A DNA stretch of 64,000 nt from Planctomycetota bacterium (GTDB taxonomy: Bacteria > Planctomycetota > J058), in NCBI GenBank assembly GCA_023954375.1, contig JAMLIC010000018.1, forward strand, positions 62,001 through 126,000. The letters run 5' to 3'. The position numbers were made by a program, and so were the translations under genes. Numbering within the stretch: position 1 is the first letter of the stretch; every line of letters begins with the position of its first letter. Shown here in pieces: positions 46,171 to 54,544 of this stretch. The notes beneath the pieces were generated by a model. That model was given only the letters and a program-made list of their open reading frames with translations, ran no database searches and had not been told where the DNA came from.

Positions 46171-46926
46171 GTGGGCATCCTCGGCGAGCGGCGGCAGCGG
46201 GTCCTGGTGGTCGAGGACGAGCCGCCGATCCTCAACGGGATCAAGGACACCCTCGAGCTCGAGGACTACGACGTCATCACGGCCGCAGACGGGCAGGAGG
46301 GCCTGCGCCTGGCCCTCTCGTCCGACCCCGACGTCGTGCTCCTCGACGTCATGATGCCGAAGATGTCGGGGATCGACGTCCTGCGGAAGCTGCGCGAGAA
46401 CCGCATCCGCGGGGCGATCATCCTCCTCACGGCGAAGAGCGCCGAGGAGGACAAGGTCCGCGGGCTCAAGCTCGGCGCGGACGACTACGTGACCAAGCCC
46501 TTCTCGGTCGTCGAGCTGCTCGCGCGCGTGCAGGCGGTGCTGCGCCGCACCGAGCCGCCCAAGGACGACCTCAACGACGTCCGCTTCCACGACATCAAGA
46601 TCGACTTCGAGAAGCTCGAGGCCTTCAAGGCCGACAAGAAGCTCGACCTCACGCCGCGCGAGTTCAAGATCCTGCGCCTGTTCGTGGAGAACCCGCGCCG
46701 GGTCGTCTCGCGCAACGAGCTCCTCGACAAGGTCTGGGGCTACGACGTCTTCCCGACCACGCGCACGGTGGACAACCACATCGTGAAGCTGCGCAAGGCG
46801 GTCGAGGACCAGCCGAGCGACCCGAAGATCATCTCGTCGGTGCGCGGCGTGGGCTACAAGTTCAACGCCGACGTGTTCCTGGGCGACGGGCGGCCCTTCC
46901 CGAGCAACCCGCCGCAAGCGTCCTGA
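46171..46926 (+). CDS. OmpR-family response regulator
   Basis: A 251-residue two-domain regulator. The receiver domain has RVLVVEDEPPILNGIK, the phospho-acceptor Asp59 in VVLLDVMMPKMSG, the Thr in ILLTAK and Lys in DDYVTKPFS. The winged-helix DNA-binding domain has LDLTPREFKILRLF, VSRNELLDKVWGYD, TRTVDNHIVKLRKAVE and SVRGVGYKF. GTG at 46171 follows AGGGGAGG (46158-46165); an upstream ATG lies in non-protein-like sequence. It diverges from the NUDIX-histidine kinase, its probable partner. Target genes are not known. Confidence 0.92.
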   Translation: MGILGERRQRVLVVEDEPPILNGIKDTLELEDYDVITAADGQEGLRLALSSDPDVVLLDVMMPKMSGIDVLRKLRENRIRGAIILLTAKSAEEDKVRGLKLGADDYVTKPFSVVELLARVQAVLRRTEPPKDDLNDVRFHDIKIDFEKLEAFKADKKLDLTPREFKILRLFVENPRRVVSRNELLDKVWGYDVFPTTRTVDNHIVKLRKAVEDQPSDPKIISSVRGVGYKFNADVFLGDGRPFPSNPPQAS

Positions 46927-46981
46927 CGGCCCCGCCCCTCCCCTGATCGGACGCAGAGAGCGCGGAGGAGGCGCAGGGTTC

Positions 46982-47115
46982 GCGGAGACGAGTCCACGGC
47001 TCCCGACCCGCCAGAGCGCAGCGTGTGGGAGGCGCGGAACGGGCCAATCACCGTTGCCCGGGCACTTGCGCCGATCGCGCCCCCCTCGCGAGCGCATCAC
47101 TCATCGCAGGTCTGA
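46982..47115 (+). repeat. Single copy of the 142-bp repeat
   Basis: One unit related to the array at 37 kb: CCAGAGCGCAGCGTGTGGG, GAGGCGCGGAACGGGCCAAT, GATCGCGCCCCCCTCGCG and CACTCATCGCAGGTCTGA. It lies between the converging response regulator and 1216-residue protein genes. Just before it, CGCAGAGAGCGCGGAGGAGG is a fragment of another common intergenic repeat type. Confidence 0.85.
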
Positions 47116-47130
47116 CCGCGCCGCGCGCCG

Positions 47131-50100
47131 TCACTGCCCGCTGGCGGCGAGCGCCAGCGCGAGCGAGCTCGTGAGGCGCGCCTGCGCCTCGTCCGGCAGC
47201 GGCGCCGGCAGCGGCGGAGAGTCCTCGTCGCTCACGGCGGCGAGCACGTCGACCACCTCGAGGCCGAGCGCCGCGGCCGCGCGCCGCAGGTGCTCCTGCG
47301 GCGCCAGCAGCTCGACCTCGTCCGGCGAGGCCGTCGCCTGCTTGAGGGCGTAGCGGAACAGCTCGAGGTCGAGCTGCACCTGGTCCGGCGTGAGCAGGAG
47401 CACCAGGCGCGCCTCCGGCGCGGCGGCGCGCAGCCGCGCGAGCGCCGCCTCGAGCGCGGCCCAGGAGCCGTCGGGCCCGTCGGGCGCGCAGCGGTAGGCG
47501 GGGAGCCGCGCGCCGGCGCGGCGGACCTCGTGCGCCCACGCCCTCGAGCGCCCCTGCGCGGCCATGAACAGCGCGGACGGCAGGCGCTTGAGGCAGCGGT
47601 AGAGCTGCGACTGGTTGCGCACCTCCCGCAGCCAGCCGCCGTGCGTGTGCTGCCGCCGCGGCGCCTGGCTCAGGTGCGCCACCGTCGTGGCCGCCTGCCG
47701 CACCGGCACCTCGACCACCACCGCGTCGGCCCGCGGGGCCTCCTCCTCGAGCCACGCCGCGAGCGCGTCGACGTCGCTCGCCGGCGGCCCGGCCGACAGC
47801 ACGTCGACGTCCGGGCCGAGGCTCGTCGACAGCGCATCGGCCACCTGCGTGGCCGCGCCGGGCCCGAGGGAGGCGAGGTCGCCCAGGAGCAGGATGCGCT
47901 TGCCGTCGGCGCCGTCGAGCGCGGCGAGCGCCACCGGCGCGGCCGGCGGCGCGGCCGCGACGTCGCGGCCGCGCAGGAGCGCCTCGACCCGCCCCGCCCC
48001 GACCGCGCGCAGCCCGAGCTCCAGCCCGATGGCCAGGATGAGGAGCGCCGCGAGCGCCGCCCCGACCGTGCGCGGGCGGACGCCCCGCAGCGCCGCCAGG
48101 GCACGGCGCAGGGGATGCGGGCGGGCCGCCGCCGGGCTGCCGGCGAGCGGGGTGACGAGCAGCAGCCCGGCGACGAGGGCGTGCCCGAGCAGCTCGAGGG
48201 ACTCCTCGGCGGGGACGTGCCACACGCGCTCGCCCGGGAGGATGCGGCGCCACCAGCGCTGGTCGATCGTCTGCGAGAGCGCGTAGCTCGTCATCCCGAG
48301 CGTGAAGACGGTCGTCGCCGCCCGCGTGCCCAGGTAGTCGGCGAGGGCGGGGTAGCGGCGCCAGGCGATGATGAGCAGGAGCGCCAGCCCCACGTAGACG
48401 CCCTTGCCCGTGCCGGCGAAGTGGATCTCGCGGCACAGGAGCACCGTGATGAGCGCCGTCGACCAGGCGAAGTAGGGGTGGCGGTCGACGGCCCAGCAGC
48501 CCAGGCCGACGAGGGCGGCGACGCCCAGGCCGATGACGGCCAGCGCCTCGAGCGGGTCCTTCTCCGGCGCCAGGCCCGCCATGGCCAGCAGGGCGAACGC
48601 CAGCCAGGCCACGAACGGCAGGGCGAGGGCCCGCCACTCCAGGCGGCCGAGCGCCTCCCGGATCAGCGTGGGGAGGGGCGGAGGGGTCATCGAGGCGGCT
48701 CCTTCCGCGGCGGCCCTGCGGGCCGCCGCGAGCGAGAGGGGCAGGTTGTGGCAGACGTCGAAGACGGCGTGCTCGAGCAGCGCGCCGCGCTCGCCCCACA
48801 CCGGCACGCGCCGGGCGAGGGCGGTCGACCAGCGGGTGACGAGCACCCGCGCGAGGACCGGCGCGCGCGCCGCCATCTGCAGCGGGACGCCGAGGTGGCC
48901 CACGTAGTGCCACCACGACAGCGCGGCCGCGAGGCCGTAGCCCCGGGGGTCGCGCGCGCGGAGCATGAACCAGGTGACGTAGGCGCCGCGGAAGAGGGAC
49001 CCGGGCGACAGGGGCAGGACGTGGAAGGCGGCCAGGGCGCCGAGCGCGACCGCGGCGCCCTCCGCCCAGCCGCGGCCTGCGACGACGAAGCCGACCCCGA
49101 GCGCCAGCGGCAGCAGGACCGACAGCGCGCGGCTGACCACCACGGCGCAGGCCGAGACGGCCAGGAGGTGCAGGTCGCCGTCGAGGCGCGGGTCGCCGGC
49201 CTCCGTGGTGGCCCGGACGGCGTCGTCGTCGCTCAGCGAGCCGTCGGCGCGCGCGGCCTCGACCGTGTCGAGCAGCCAACGCCGGCGCAGGTCGGGGTGG
49301 CGGTAGAGCCGCACGGGGAAGGCGACGGCCTCGCGCAGGCGCGCCCACAGGAGCCGCGGCTCGATCAGGTGACGGTGCCAGGCGGCCGGGAGCGGGCCCA
49401 TGGCGACGCGCTCGACGGCGAAGCGGAGCGGCCGGTCGGCCAGGGCCAGGGCCCGCGCGGGCGCGGCCCGGCCGTCCGCGACCCAGGCCGCCAGGGCGCG
49501 CAGGCGCGACGCCCGCAGGGCGGCGAGCGCGTAGCGCGGCGAGCCGAGGAGGCGGGCCAGGTGCGCGCGGAACGCCCCGTGGCCGACGAGGCGCACGAGG
49601 AGCGGCCCGAGGAGGGGCACGCACCAGGCCCAGAGCGCCACGCGGAAGCGGAGGCCGCCGGCCGCCAGGCGGTCGGCGGTCGGCGCGTCGACGAGGCCCC
49701 GGGCCCGCCACATCGCGGCGGTGCCGCCGGTGTGCGCCGCCGGGAGGGTCACGCGCGTGACCGCGCGCAGGGGGTGGTTGAGCAGGTCGGGCAGGGCGCC
49801 TCGGTACGCGGCGTCGGCGGCGCGCAGCTCGTCGACGGCCGGGAGCAGGTCGGCGAAGTCGTCGCGCCGCGCGGCGACGTAGGCGTCGAGGCGGTCGAGG
49901 TCGGCGCGGTCGAACTGCGCCAGCCGCCCGCGGGCCAGGCCGCGCAGGGTCAGGCGCACGTCGACCGGGCTCATGGGCAGCCAGGCGAGGAGCGAGAGCC
50001 CGGCCCGGAGGTCGATCGCCGTCAGCTCCCCCGCGCCGTCGAGCCGGCGGAGGACGTTCGGCTGGCTCTTCCACGAGCCCCACTCGTACTGCCGCGCCAG

Positions 50101-50781
50101 CTCGACCGCCCCCATGTCGTGCAGGAGCGCGACCAGCCGGGCCATGAACCGCCGCTTCTCCACGAGCTCGGTGTCGGGCGCGTCGCCGCGCAGGCGCGCG
50201 CGCCGCGAGAAGAGGCGCGGGTCCGGCTCGAGGCGCCACGGGCGCCCCTCGACCCACTCGTTGAGGTCCCCGTGGCAGCCGAGCGCGGGGTCGACCACGC
50301 TGGCGTGGGCCGCCACGACGTGCCGCTCGCTGCCCCACGTCAGCGCGGCGGCCCGCCGCAGGAGCGCCTGCCAGAGGACGCCGACGCGCGCCGCGCCGCC
50401 GTGCCACGCCGGCGCGAACGGCGCCTGGAACGCCGCCCGGAACAGCAGGTCGCGGAAGGCCTCGCGCCCGGCCGTCGGCGGCCGCAGGAGCTTGAGCGCG
50501 TAGCGCCCGCCCGGCGCGAGGCCCTCGAGCCCCTGCGCCGCGAGGAGCTCGACGCGGTAGACCTGCCCCGCGAAGCCGCCGCCCACGGCGCGCTCGACCC
50601 GGAGCGTGACCCGTCCCGACCGCGCCGGGCAGACGCCGGTCGCGGGCAGGTCGAGCACGTCGCCAGGGGCGTGGCGCCGCGGGGCCGGGGCCCAGGCGAG
50701 CGGCTCCCGCGCGGCGCGCTCGAGGAGCGCACGCGCGGCGTCCGCCGGCGACGGGCCGGAGGTGTCCGGGTCGAAGGTCAT
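47131..50781 (-). CDS. Large protein with kinase-like domain, membrane domains and SGNH-like C-terminus
   Basis: A 1216-residue protein in one open frame. Residues 45-290 look like a protein-kinase-type fold: GGGFAGQVYRVEL (glycine loop), YALKLL (Lys), WVEGRPW (hinge) and TAIDLRAGLSLL in place of the DFG region. No HRD motif is present. Residues about 380-700 carry hydrophobic helices and FRGAYVTWFMLRARDPRGYG. Residues about 715-960 hold a second set of about seven helices. The C-terminal 200 residues start RILLLGDLASLGPG, like SGNH hydrolases, but the block-I Ser and the DxxH motif are not evident. No matching family comes to mind. A role in envelope polymer or lipid modification is a guess. 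It stands alone, converging with the response regulator. Confidence 0.75.
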   Translation of the reverse strand: MTFDPDTSGPSPADAARALLERAAREPLAWAPAPRRHAPGDVLDLPATGVCPARSGRVTLRVERAVGGGFAGQVYRVELLAAQGLEGLAPGGRYALKLLRPPTAGREAFRDLLFRAAFQAPFAPAWHGGAARVGVLWQALLRRAAALTWGSERHVVAAHASVVDPALGCHGDLNEWVEGRPWRLEPDPRLFSRRARLRGDAPDTELVEKRRFMARLVALLHDMGAVELARQYEWGSWKSQPNVLRRLDGAGELTAIDLRAGLSLLAWLPMSPVDVRLTLRGLARGRLAQFDRADLDRLDAYVAARRDDFADLLPAVDELRAADAAYRGALPDLLNHPLRAVTRVTLPAAHTGGTAAMWRARGLVDAPTADRLAAGGLRFRVALWAWCVPLLGPLLVRLVGHGAFRAHLARLLGSPRYALAALRASRLRALAAWVADGRAAPARALALADRPLRFAVERVAMGPLPAAWHRHLIEPRLLWARLREAVAFPVRLYRHPDLRRRWLLDTVEAARADGSLSDDDAVRATTEAGDPRLDGDLHLLAVSACAVVVSRALSVLLPLALGVGFVVAGRGWAEGAAVALGALAAFHVLPLSPGSLFRGAYVTWFMLRARDPRGYGLAAALSWWHYVGHLGVPLQMAARAPVLARVLVTRWSTALARRVPVWGERGALLEHAVFDVCHNLPLSLAAARRAAAEGAASMTPPPLPTLIREALGRLEWRALALPFVAWLAFALLAMAGLAPEKDPLEALAVIGLGVAALVGLGCWAVDRHPYFAWSTALITVLLCREIHFAGTGKGVYVGLALLLIIAWRRYPALADYLGTRAATTVFTLGMTSYALSQTIDQRWWRRILPGERVWHVPAEESLELLGHALVAGLLLVTPLAGSPAAARPHPLRRALAALRGVRPRTVGAALAALLILAIGLELGLRAVGAGRVEALLRGRDVAAAPPAAPVALAALDGADGKRILLLGDLASLGPGAATQVADALSTSLGPDVDVLSAGPPASDVDALAAWLEEEAPRADAVVVEVPVRQAATTVAHLSQAPRRQHTHGGWLREVRNQSQLYRCLKRLPSALFMAAQGRSRAWAHEVRRAGARLPAYRCAPDGPDGSWAALEAALARLRAAAPEARLVLLLTPDQVQLDLELFRYALKQATASPDEVELLAPQEHLRRAAAALGLEVVDVLAAVSDEDSPPLPAPLPDEAQARLTSSLALALAASGQ

Positions 50782-51053
50782 CCCACGTCCGGGCGACCTG
50801 GCCTGCCCTCACGCCGCCGCCGTGGTCCGCGCGACTCTACGCGGCGCGTCACGGAAGCTCAACCTTCTCGTCACTTCTGACGATCGCGCGACATGGCGCG
50901 CGGGGACGCCCTCCCCCGGCATCTGCCGCCGGCGCTCGCCGTCAGGATGCTCGGGGGCCGCCGGCCTAACCGACATCCAGGACACAACTTGCGCACCTGC
51001 CGGGCGCAGGTGCCGGCGCTCGAGCCGGGCAGGAGGCGACTGCCGGGGCGAGC
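50782..51053. other. Intergenic region without a recognised gene
   Basis: Between the 1216-residue protein gene and the MBL gene. It contains a small hairpin GCACCTG / CAGGTGC (about 50993-51013) that may terminate the MBL transcript. No promoter for the downstream minus-strand gene is obvious. Confidence 0.4.
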
Positions 51054-51767
51054 TCACACCCCCAGCGCGTCGGCGAGCGCCCGCAGCAGGGCCCCGCCGT
51101 CGCCCCGGTACGAGCTCCCGTGCATCGTGGCCAGCGTCGTGGGGCACGTGCTCGCGAGGCGCTCGAGCACGACCCGCGTCGTCGGCGCGTGGGCGAAGTA
51201 GTCCAGGCCGGCCCGCATCTGTTCGCTCGGACCGAGGATGTCCCCCTCGGTCAGGGCGGGGAGGCGCGCGCCGGGCTGCGTGAACAGGTCCCCGCACAGG
51301 AGCGTACCGGTGGTCCGCTCGTGGAGGAACCCGCAGTCCCACCCGTGCGGCACGTGCGGCGCGTCGAGCCACACGACCTCGTGGCGGCCGAGCGCGAGCG
51401 CCTCGCCGTCGGCCAGGGCGCGGGGCGCGCGGTCGGCGAGGTCGCCGATGGAGACCATGGCGGCCACGCGGCTGCAGACCGGCGCCGCCGCGGGCGCGGC
51501 GGCGAGGAGGTCGTTCAGCGCGCCGCACTCGTCCGCCTCGACGTGCGAGAGGCCCACCCAGCGCAGGCGCTCCAGCGGGAGCACGCGGCCGATCGCCGCG
51601 CTCACCGCCGGGAAGAGGCGCCGCGGGCCCGTGTGGAACAAGAGCGGGTCGTCGTCGACGATGAGGATCTGATTGAAGCTGAAGCCCCCGGGGACGCCGT
51701 CCACCGGCGTGCTGAGGCGGTAGATCCCATCGGCGACCTCATCGACGGTCGTGTCCCGGCTCGCCAT
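51054..51767 (-). CDS. Metallo-beta-lactamase-fold protein of the diiron oxygen-binding (ODP-like) type
   Basis: A 237-residue single-domain MBL-fold protein. Instead of the hydrolase motif HxHxDH it has SHVEADECGAL, the H-x-E-x-D pattern of flavodiiron proteins and ODP-type diiron oxygen sensors. Further ligands may be PHVPHGWD, LLCGDLF and TMHGSSY. No flavodoxin domain follows. A role in binding or reducing O2 or NO, or in sensing them, is plausible by family. GGAGG five bases before the ATG at 51767 fixes the start; the longer frame upstream is repeat sequence. It diverges from the SDR-SCP2 gene. Confidence 0.85.
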   Translation of the reverse strand: MASRDTTVDEVADGIYRLSTPVDGVPGGFSFNQILIVDDDPLLFHTGPRRLFPAVSAAIGRVLPLERLRWVGLSHVEADECGALNDLLAAAPAAAPVCSRVAAMVSIGDLADRAPRALADGEALALGRHEVVWLDAPHVPHGWDCGFLHERTTGTLLCGDLFTQPGARLPALTEGDILGPSEQMRAGLDYFAHAPTTRVVLERLASTCPTTLATMHGSSYRGDGGALLRALADALGV

Positions 51768-51779
51768 GTCGACCTCCGA

Positions 51780-51990
51780 GCTCGAGAGTACTCGATGCGC
51801 GATTTCTCTCGAGCTCGGACCTGTGACGAGTGATGCGCTCGCGAGGGGCGGGCGACCGGAGCAAGTCCCGGACTGGCACGATCTGGCCCGCTCCGCCCGT
51901 CCCCATCGCTCGCTTGGCGGGTCGAGCACCTGCAGCGGGAGAGATTGTCTCGAGCTCTCCGCTCGCATCGTCGCGCTCGGCGGCGCCGGC
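51780..51990 (-). repeat. Single inverted copy of the 142-bp repeat
   Basis: Reverse-complement relative to the array at 37 kb: GAGTGATGCGCTCGCGAGG, CCGGAGCAAGTCCCGGACTG and CATCGCTCGCTTGGCGGGTC are all recognisable. It matches the first, divergent unit of that array best. Its left end is a hairpin-like CTCGAGAG...CTCTCGAG. It fills most of the gap between divergent MBL and SDR-SCP2 genes. Confidence 0.8.
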
Positions 51991-52007
51991 GGCCGGCGCG
52001 CGCAGGT

Positions 52008-52013
52008 TAGGCT
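52008..52013 (+). promoter_or_regulatory. TAGGCT box of the SDR-SCP2 gene
   Basis: TAGGCT ends seven bases before the ATG at 52021; no Shine-Dalgarno sequence is present, so a leaderless message is likely. Confidence 0.55.
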
Positions 52014-52020
52014 CTCTCCC

Positions 52021-53421
52021 ATGGGCGAGCGGGTGGCGGTCACGGGCGCGGCGGGTCATCTGGGCCGCGCCGTCGTCGCGCGCCTGCTCGACCTCGCCGA
52101 CCGGGGCGAGGTCGAGCAGGTGGTGGCGCTCGACCGCGCGCCGTCGCCGCGGCGTCACCCCCGGCTCCGGAGCGTGGTCGCCGACGTGCGCGACCCGGGC
52201 CTGGCCCGGCACCTGGCCGGCTGCCAGGCCGTCGTCCACCTGGCCTTCGTCGTCGAGGCGGGCTCGCGTGACCCGGCCGAGGTGCAGGCGATCAACGTCG
52301 GCGGCACGCAGGCGGTCGTGCGCGCCGCCCTCGAGGCCGGCGCGGCGCAGGTGGTCTACGCGTCGAGCATCGCCGTCTACGGCTTCCACCCGGACAACGC
52401 CGGCCGGGTCCTCGACGAGCGGGCGCCCGTGCGCGGCAACGAGGACTTCTACTACACGCGCACCAAGGCCGAGGTCGAGCGCTGGCTCGACGAGGTCGAG
52501 GCCAGCACCCCCGCGCTCGTCGTCACGCGGCTGCGCCCGTCGCTCTTCGTCGACCCGGGGTCGGGCCGCGCGCGCCTCCTGCGCGGCCCGGTGCTCCTGC
52601 GCTTCGGCGCGGGCGACGCGCCCGTGCACGTCACGCACCAGGAGGACGTGGCGGACGCCGTGCTGCTCGCGCTCCGGCGCCGGGCGCGGGGCGCCTTCAA
52701 CCTGGCGACCGAGGAGCCGCTGCCGCTGGCCGCCTTCGGCGCCGCCGTCGGCCGGCGCGCCGTGCGCGTGCCGGGGGCGGCGCTGCGCGCGCTCGAGGCG
52801 GCGTACGCGCTCGGCCTCGGCGACGTGGACCCGGCGTGGTTCACGCGCACCGTGGCCCACCCGATCGTCGTCACGAGCGAGCGCGCCCGTCGCGACCTCG
52901 GCTGGCGCCCCCGCTGGCCGACGACCGGCGCCGTCCTGCGCGCCGTCGCCGGGCGCCCGACCGCCTGCGCCAGCCCGGCGACGCGCCTCGTCCTCGGCGG
53001 GGCGGCGCTGGCGTCACGCCTCCCGGGGGGGCTCGGCATGGGCGCCCACGTCGAGAGCGAGTCCCGCTCGATCGCCGGGGCCCTGAACCTCGTGTTCACC
53101 GGGCGCGCGCCCAGCGAGTGGCACCTGCGGCTCGACGGCGGGCTGGCGCGCGTCCTCCCGGGCCTGGCGCCGGACGCGCGGGCGCAGGTGCGCATGGCGG
53201 ACGACGTGTTCCACGTCCTGCTCGCCGGGCGCCTGGCCTGGACGACGGCGCAGATGACCGGGCGCGTGCGCTTCCAGGGGCCGGGCGAGTTCGCGTTCAT
53301 CCCGGGCCTGATCGTCGAGCGCTTCCGCGGGCTCGGCCAGGCCGCGGGGCTCAAGGGCGCGCCCGGGCGGGCGCTGAGGCGCCTGGTCGCCCGGCGCGCC
53401 GGGCTCGAGGAGCCGCGATGA
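52021..53421 (+). CDS. NAD-dependent epimerase/dehydratase fused to an SCP2 sterol-carrier-like domain
   Basis: A 466-residue protein. Residues 1 to about 300 are an extended short-chain dehydrogenase: VAVTGAAGHLGRAVVARLL (NAD site), VVYASSIAVYG (Ser) and YYTRTKAEVERW (Tyr/Lys). After a linker, residues about 350-445 form an SCP2/lipid-binding domain with EWHLRLDGGLARVLPGL and RVRFQGPGEFAFIPGL. The combination suggests oxidation or reduction of a lipophilic substrate (sterol-like, isoprenoid or acyl chain) held by the SCP2 domain. The next gene, an LLM flavin oxidoreductase, overlaps by four bases (ATGA) and probably acts in the same pathway. Confidence 0.85.
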   Translation: MGERVAVTGAAGHLGRAVVARLLDLADRGEVEQVVALDRAPSPRRHPRLRSVVADVRDPGLARHLAGCQAVVHLAFVVEAGSRDPAEVQAINVGGTQAVVRAALEAGAAQVVYASSIAVYGFHPDNAGRVLDERAPVRGNEDFYYTRTKAEVERWLDEVEASTPALVVTRLRPSLFVDPGSGRARLLRGPVLLRFGAGDAPVHVTHQEDVADAVLLALRRRARGAFNLATEEPLPLAAFGAAVGRRAVRVPGAALRALEAAYALGLGDVDPAWFTRTVAHPIVVTSERARRDLGWRPRWPTTGAVLRAVAGRPTACASPATRLVLGGAALASRLPGGLGMGAHVESESRSIAGALNLVFTGRAPSEWHLRLDGGLARVLPGLAPDARAQVRMADDVFHVLLAGRLAWTTAQMTGRVRFQGPGEFAFIPGLIVERFRGLGQAAGLKGAPGRALRRLVARRAGLEEPR

Positions 53422-54488
53422 AGTTCTCGCTCTTCTACGAGATGCAGCTCGCCGACCCGACGCCGGAGACGGAGGCGCGGCTGTTCCACGAGTGCGCCGA
53501 GCAGGTCGTGCTGGCCGACCGCCTCGGCTACCACGCCGCCTGGGAGGTCGAGCACCACGGGCTCTACGAGTACTCGCACTCGTCGGCGCCGGAGGTCTTC
53601 CTGGCCTTCGTCGCCGCACGGACGGAGCGGATCCGGCTGGGCCACGGCGTCACGCTCACGCCCGGCCGCTACAACCACCCGATCCGGATCGCCGAGCGCG
53701 TGGCCACGCTGGACATCCTCTCGAACGGCCGCGTGCTCTGGGGCTCGGGCAAGAGCTCGTCGGCGACCGAGCACGGCGCCTTCCAGGTCGACCCGGCGAC
53801 GCTCCACGACCAGTGGCTCGAGGCGCTCGAGATGATCCCGCGCATGTGGCGCGAGCCGGTCTTCTCCTGGAAGGGGCGCTTCTACGACGTCCCGCCCACG
53901 CAGGTGGTGCCCAAGCCGGTGCAGCGGCCGCACCCGCCCATGTTCGCGGCCTGCTCGAAGCCCGACTCGGCCGTGGGCGTCGGCCGGCTGGGGGTCGGGG
54001 CGCTCAACTTCGCGCTCGGCGACGCAGGGAGCCTGAAGGACAAGGTCGCCGCGTACCGCCAGGCGGCCGCCGGCGCGCGCCCGACGGCCTACGAGAAGAC
54101 CGAGCACTTCGCCTGCACGCCGGTGTCGATCTGCCTGCCTGACGACCGCGAGGCGTGCCGCCACGGCTTCCGCGGGGCGACCTTCTTCCAGGAGGCGCTG
54201 GCGACCTACTACTTCTCGGGGCGGCGGCCGACCGGGCGCCTCCCGATCCCGCGCGAGACGCTCGCCGACGACGAGCTCGAGGCGGCCATGGCCTTCCGCG
54301 GCGCGCCCGACGCGCCCGGCCTGAACGTGATCGGCGACCCGGCCCGCTGCCGGGAGGCGGTGGCCCGGTTCGTCGAGGCCGGCGTCGACGAGCTCATCCT
54401 CGTCATGCAGTGCGGCACGGTCCCGCATGAGGTCGTGATGCGCTCGATCCGGACCTTCGGCGAGGAGGTCCTGCCTCACTTCGCCTGA
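53418..54488 (+). CDS. LLM-class flavin-dependent oxidoreductase
   Basis: A 356-residue TIM-barrel protein of the luciferase-like family. It starts MKFSLFYEMQLADP and has AWEVEHHGLYEYSHSSAPEVFL, RIRLGHGVTLTPGRYNHPIRI, ERVATLDILSNGRVLWGSGK and NVIGDPARCREAVARFVEAG. Members use FMN or F420; nothing seen settles which. It follows the SDR-SCP2 gene with an ATGA overlap, so it is in the same operon. Two bases after its stop codon an interspersed repeat begins. The substrate is unknown; monooxygenation of the same lipid-like compound is an inference. Confidence 0.88.
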   Translation: MKFSLFYEMQLADPTPETEARLFHECAEQVVLADRLGYHAAWEVEHHGLYEYSHSSAPEVFLAFVAARTERIRLGHGVTLTPGRYNHPIRIAERVATLDILSNGRVLWGSGKSSSATEHGAFQVDPATLHDQWLEALEMIPRMWREPVFSWKGRFYDVPPTQVVPKPVQRPHPPMFAACSKPDSAVGVGRLGVGALNFALGDAGSLKDKVAAYRQAAAGARPTAYEKTEHFACTPVSICLPDDREACRHGFRGATFFQEALATYYFSGRRPTGRLPIPRETLADDELEAAMAFRGAPDAPGLNVIGDPARCREAVARFVEAGVDELILVMQCGTVPHEVVMRSIRTFGEEVLPHFA

Positions 54489-54544
54489 GGTGTGCTCGAC
54501 GGCTGCGGCCGCGGATGCTGGGCGGGGCGGCGCGCGCGGGCTAG

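Noticed and set aside
41702..46354. A 1550-residue plus-strand reading frame
   Set aside because: Antisense across two unrelated genes with clear PPC, protease, NUDIX and kinase motifs.
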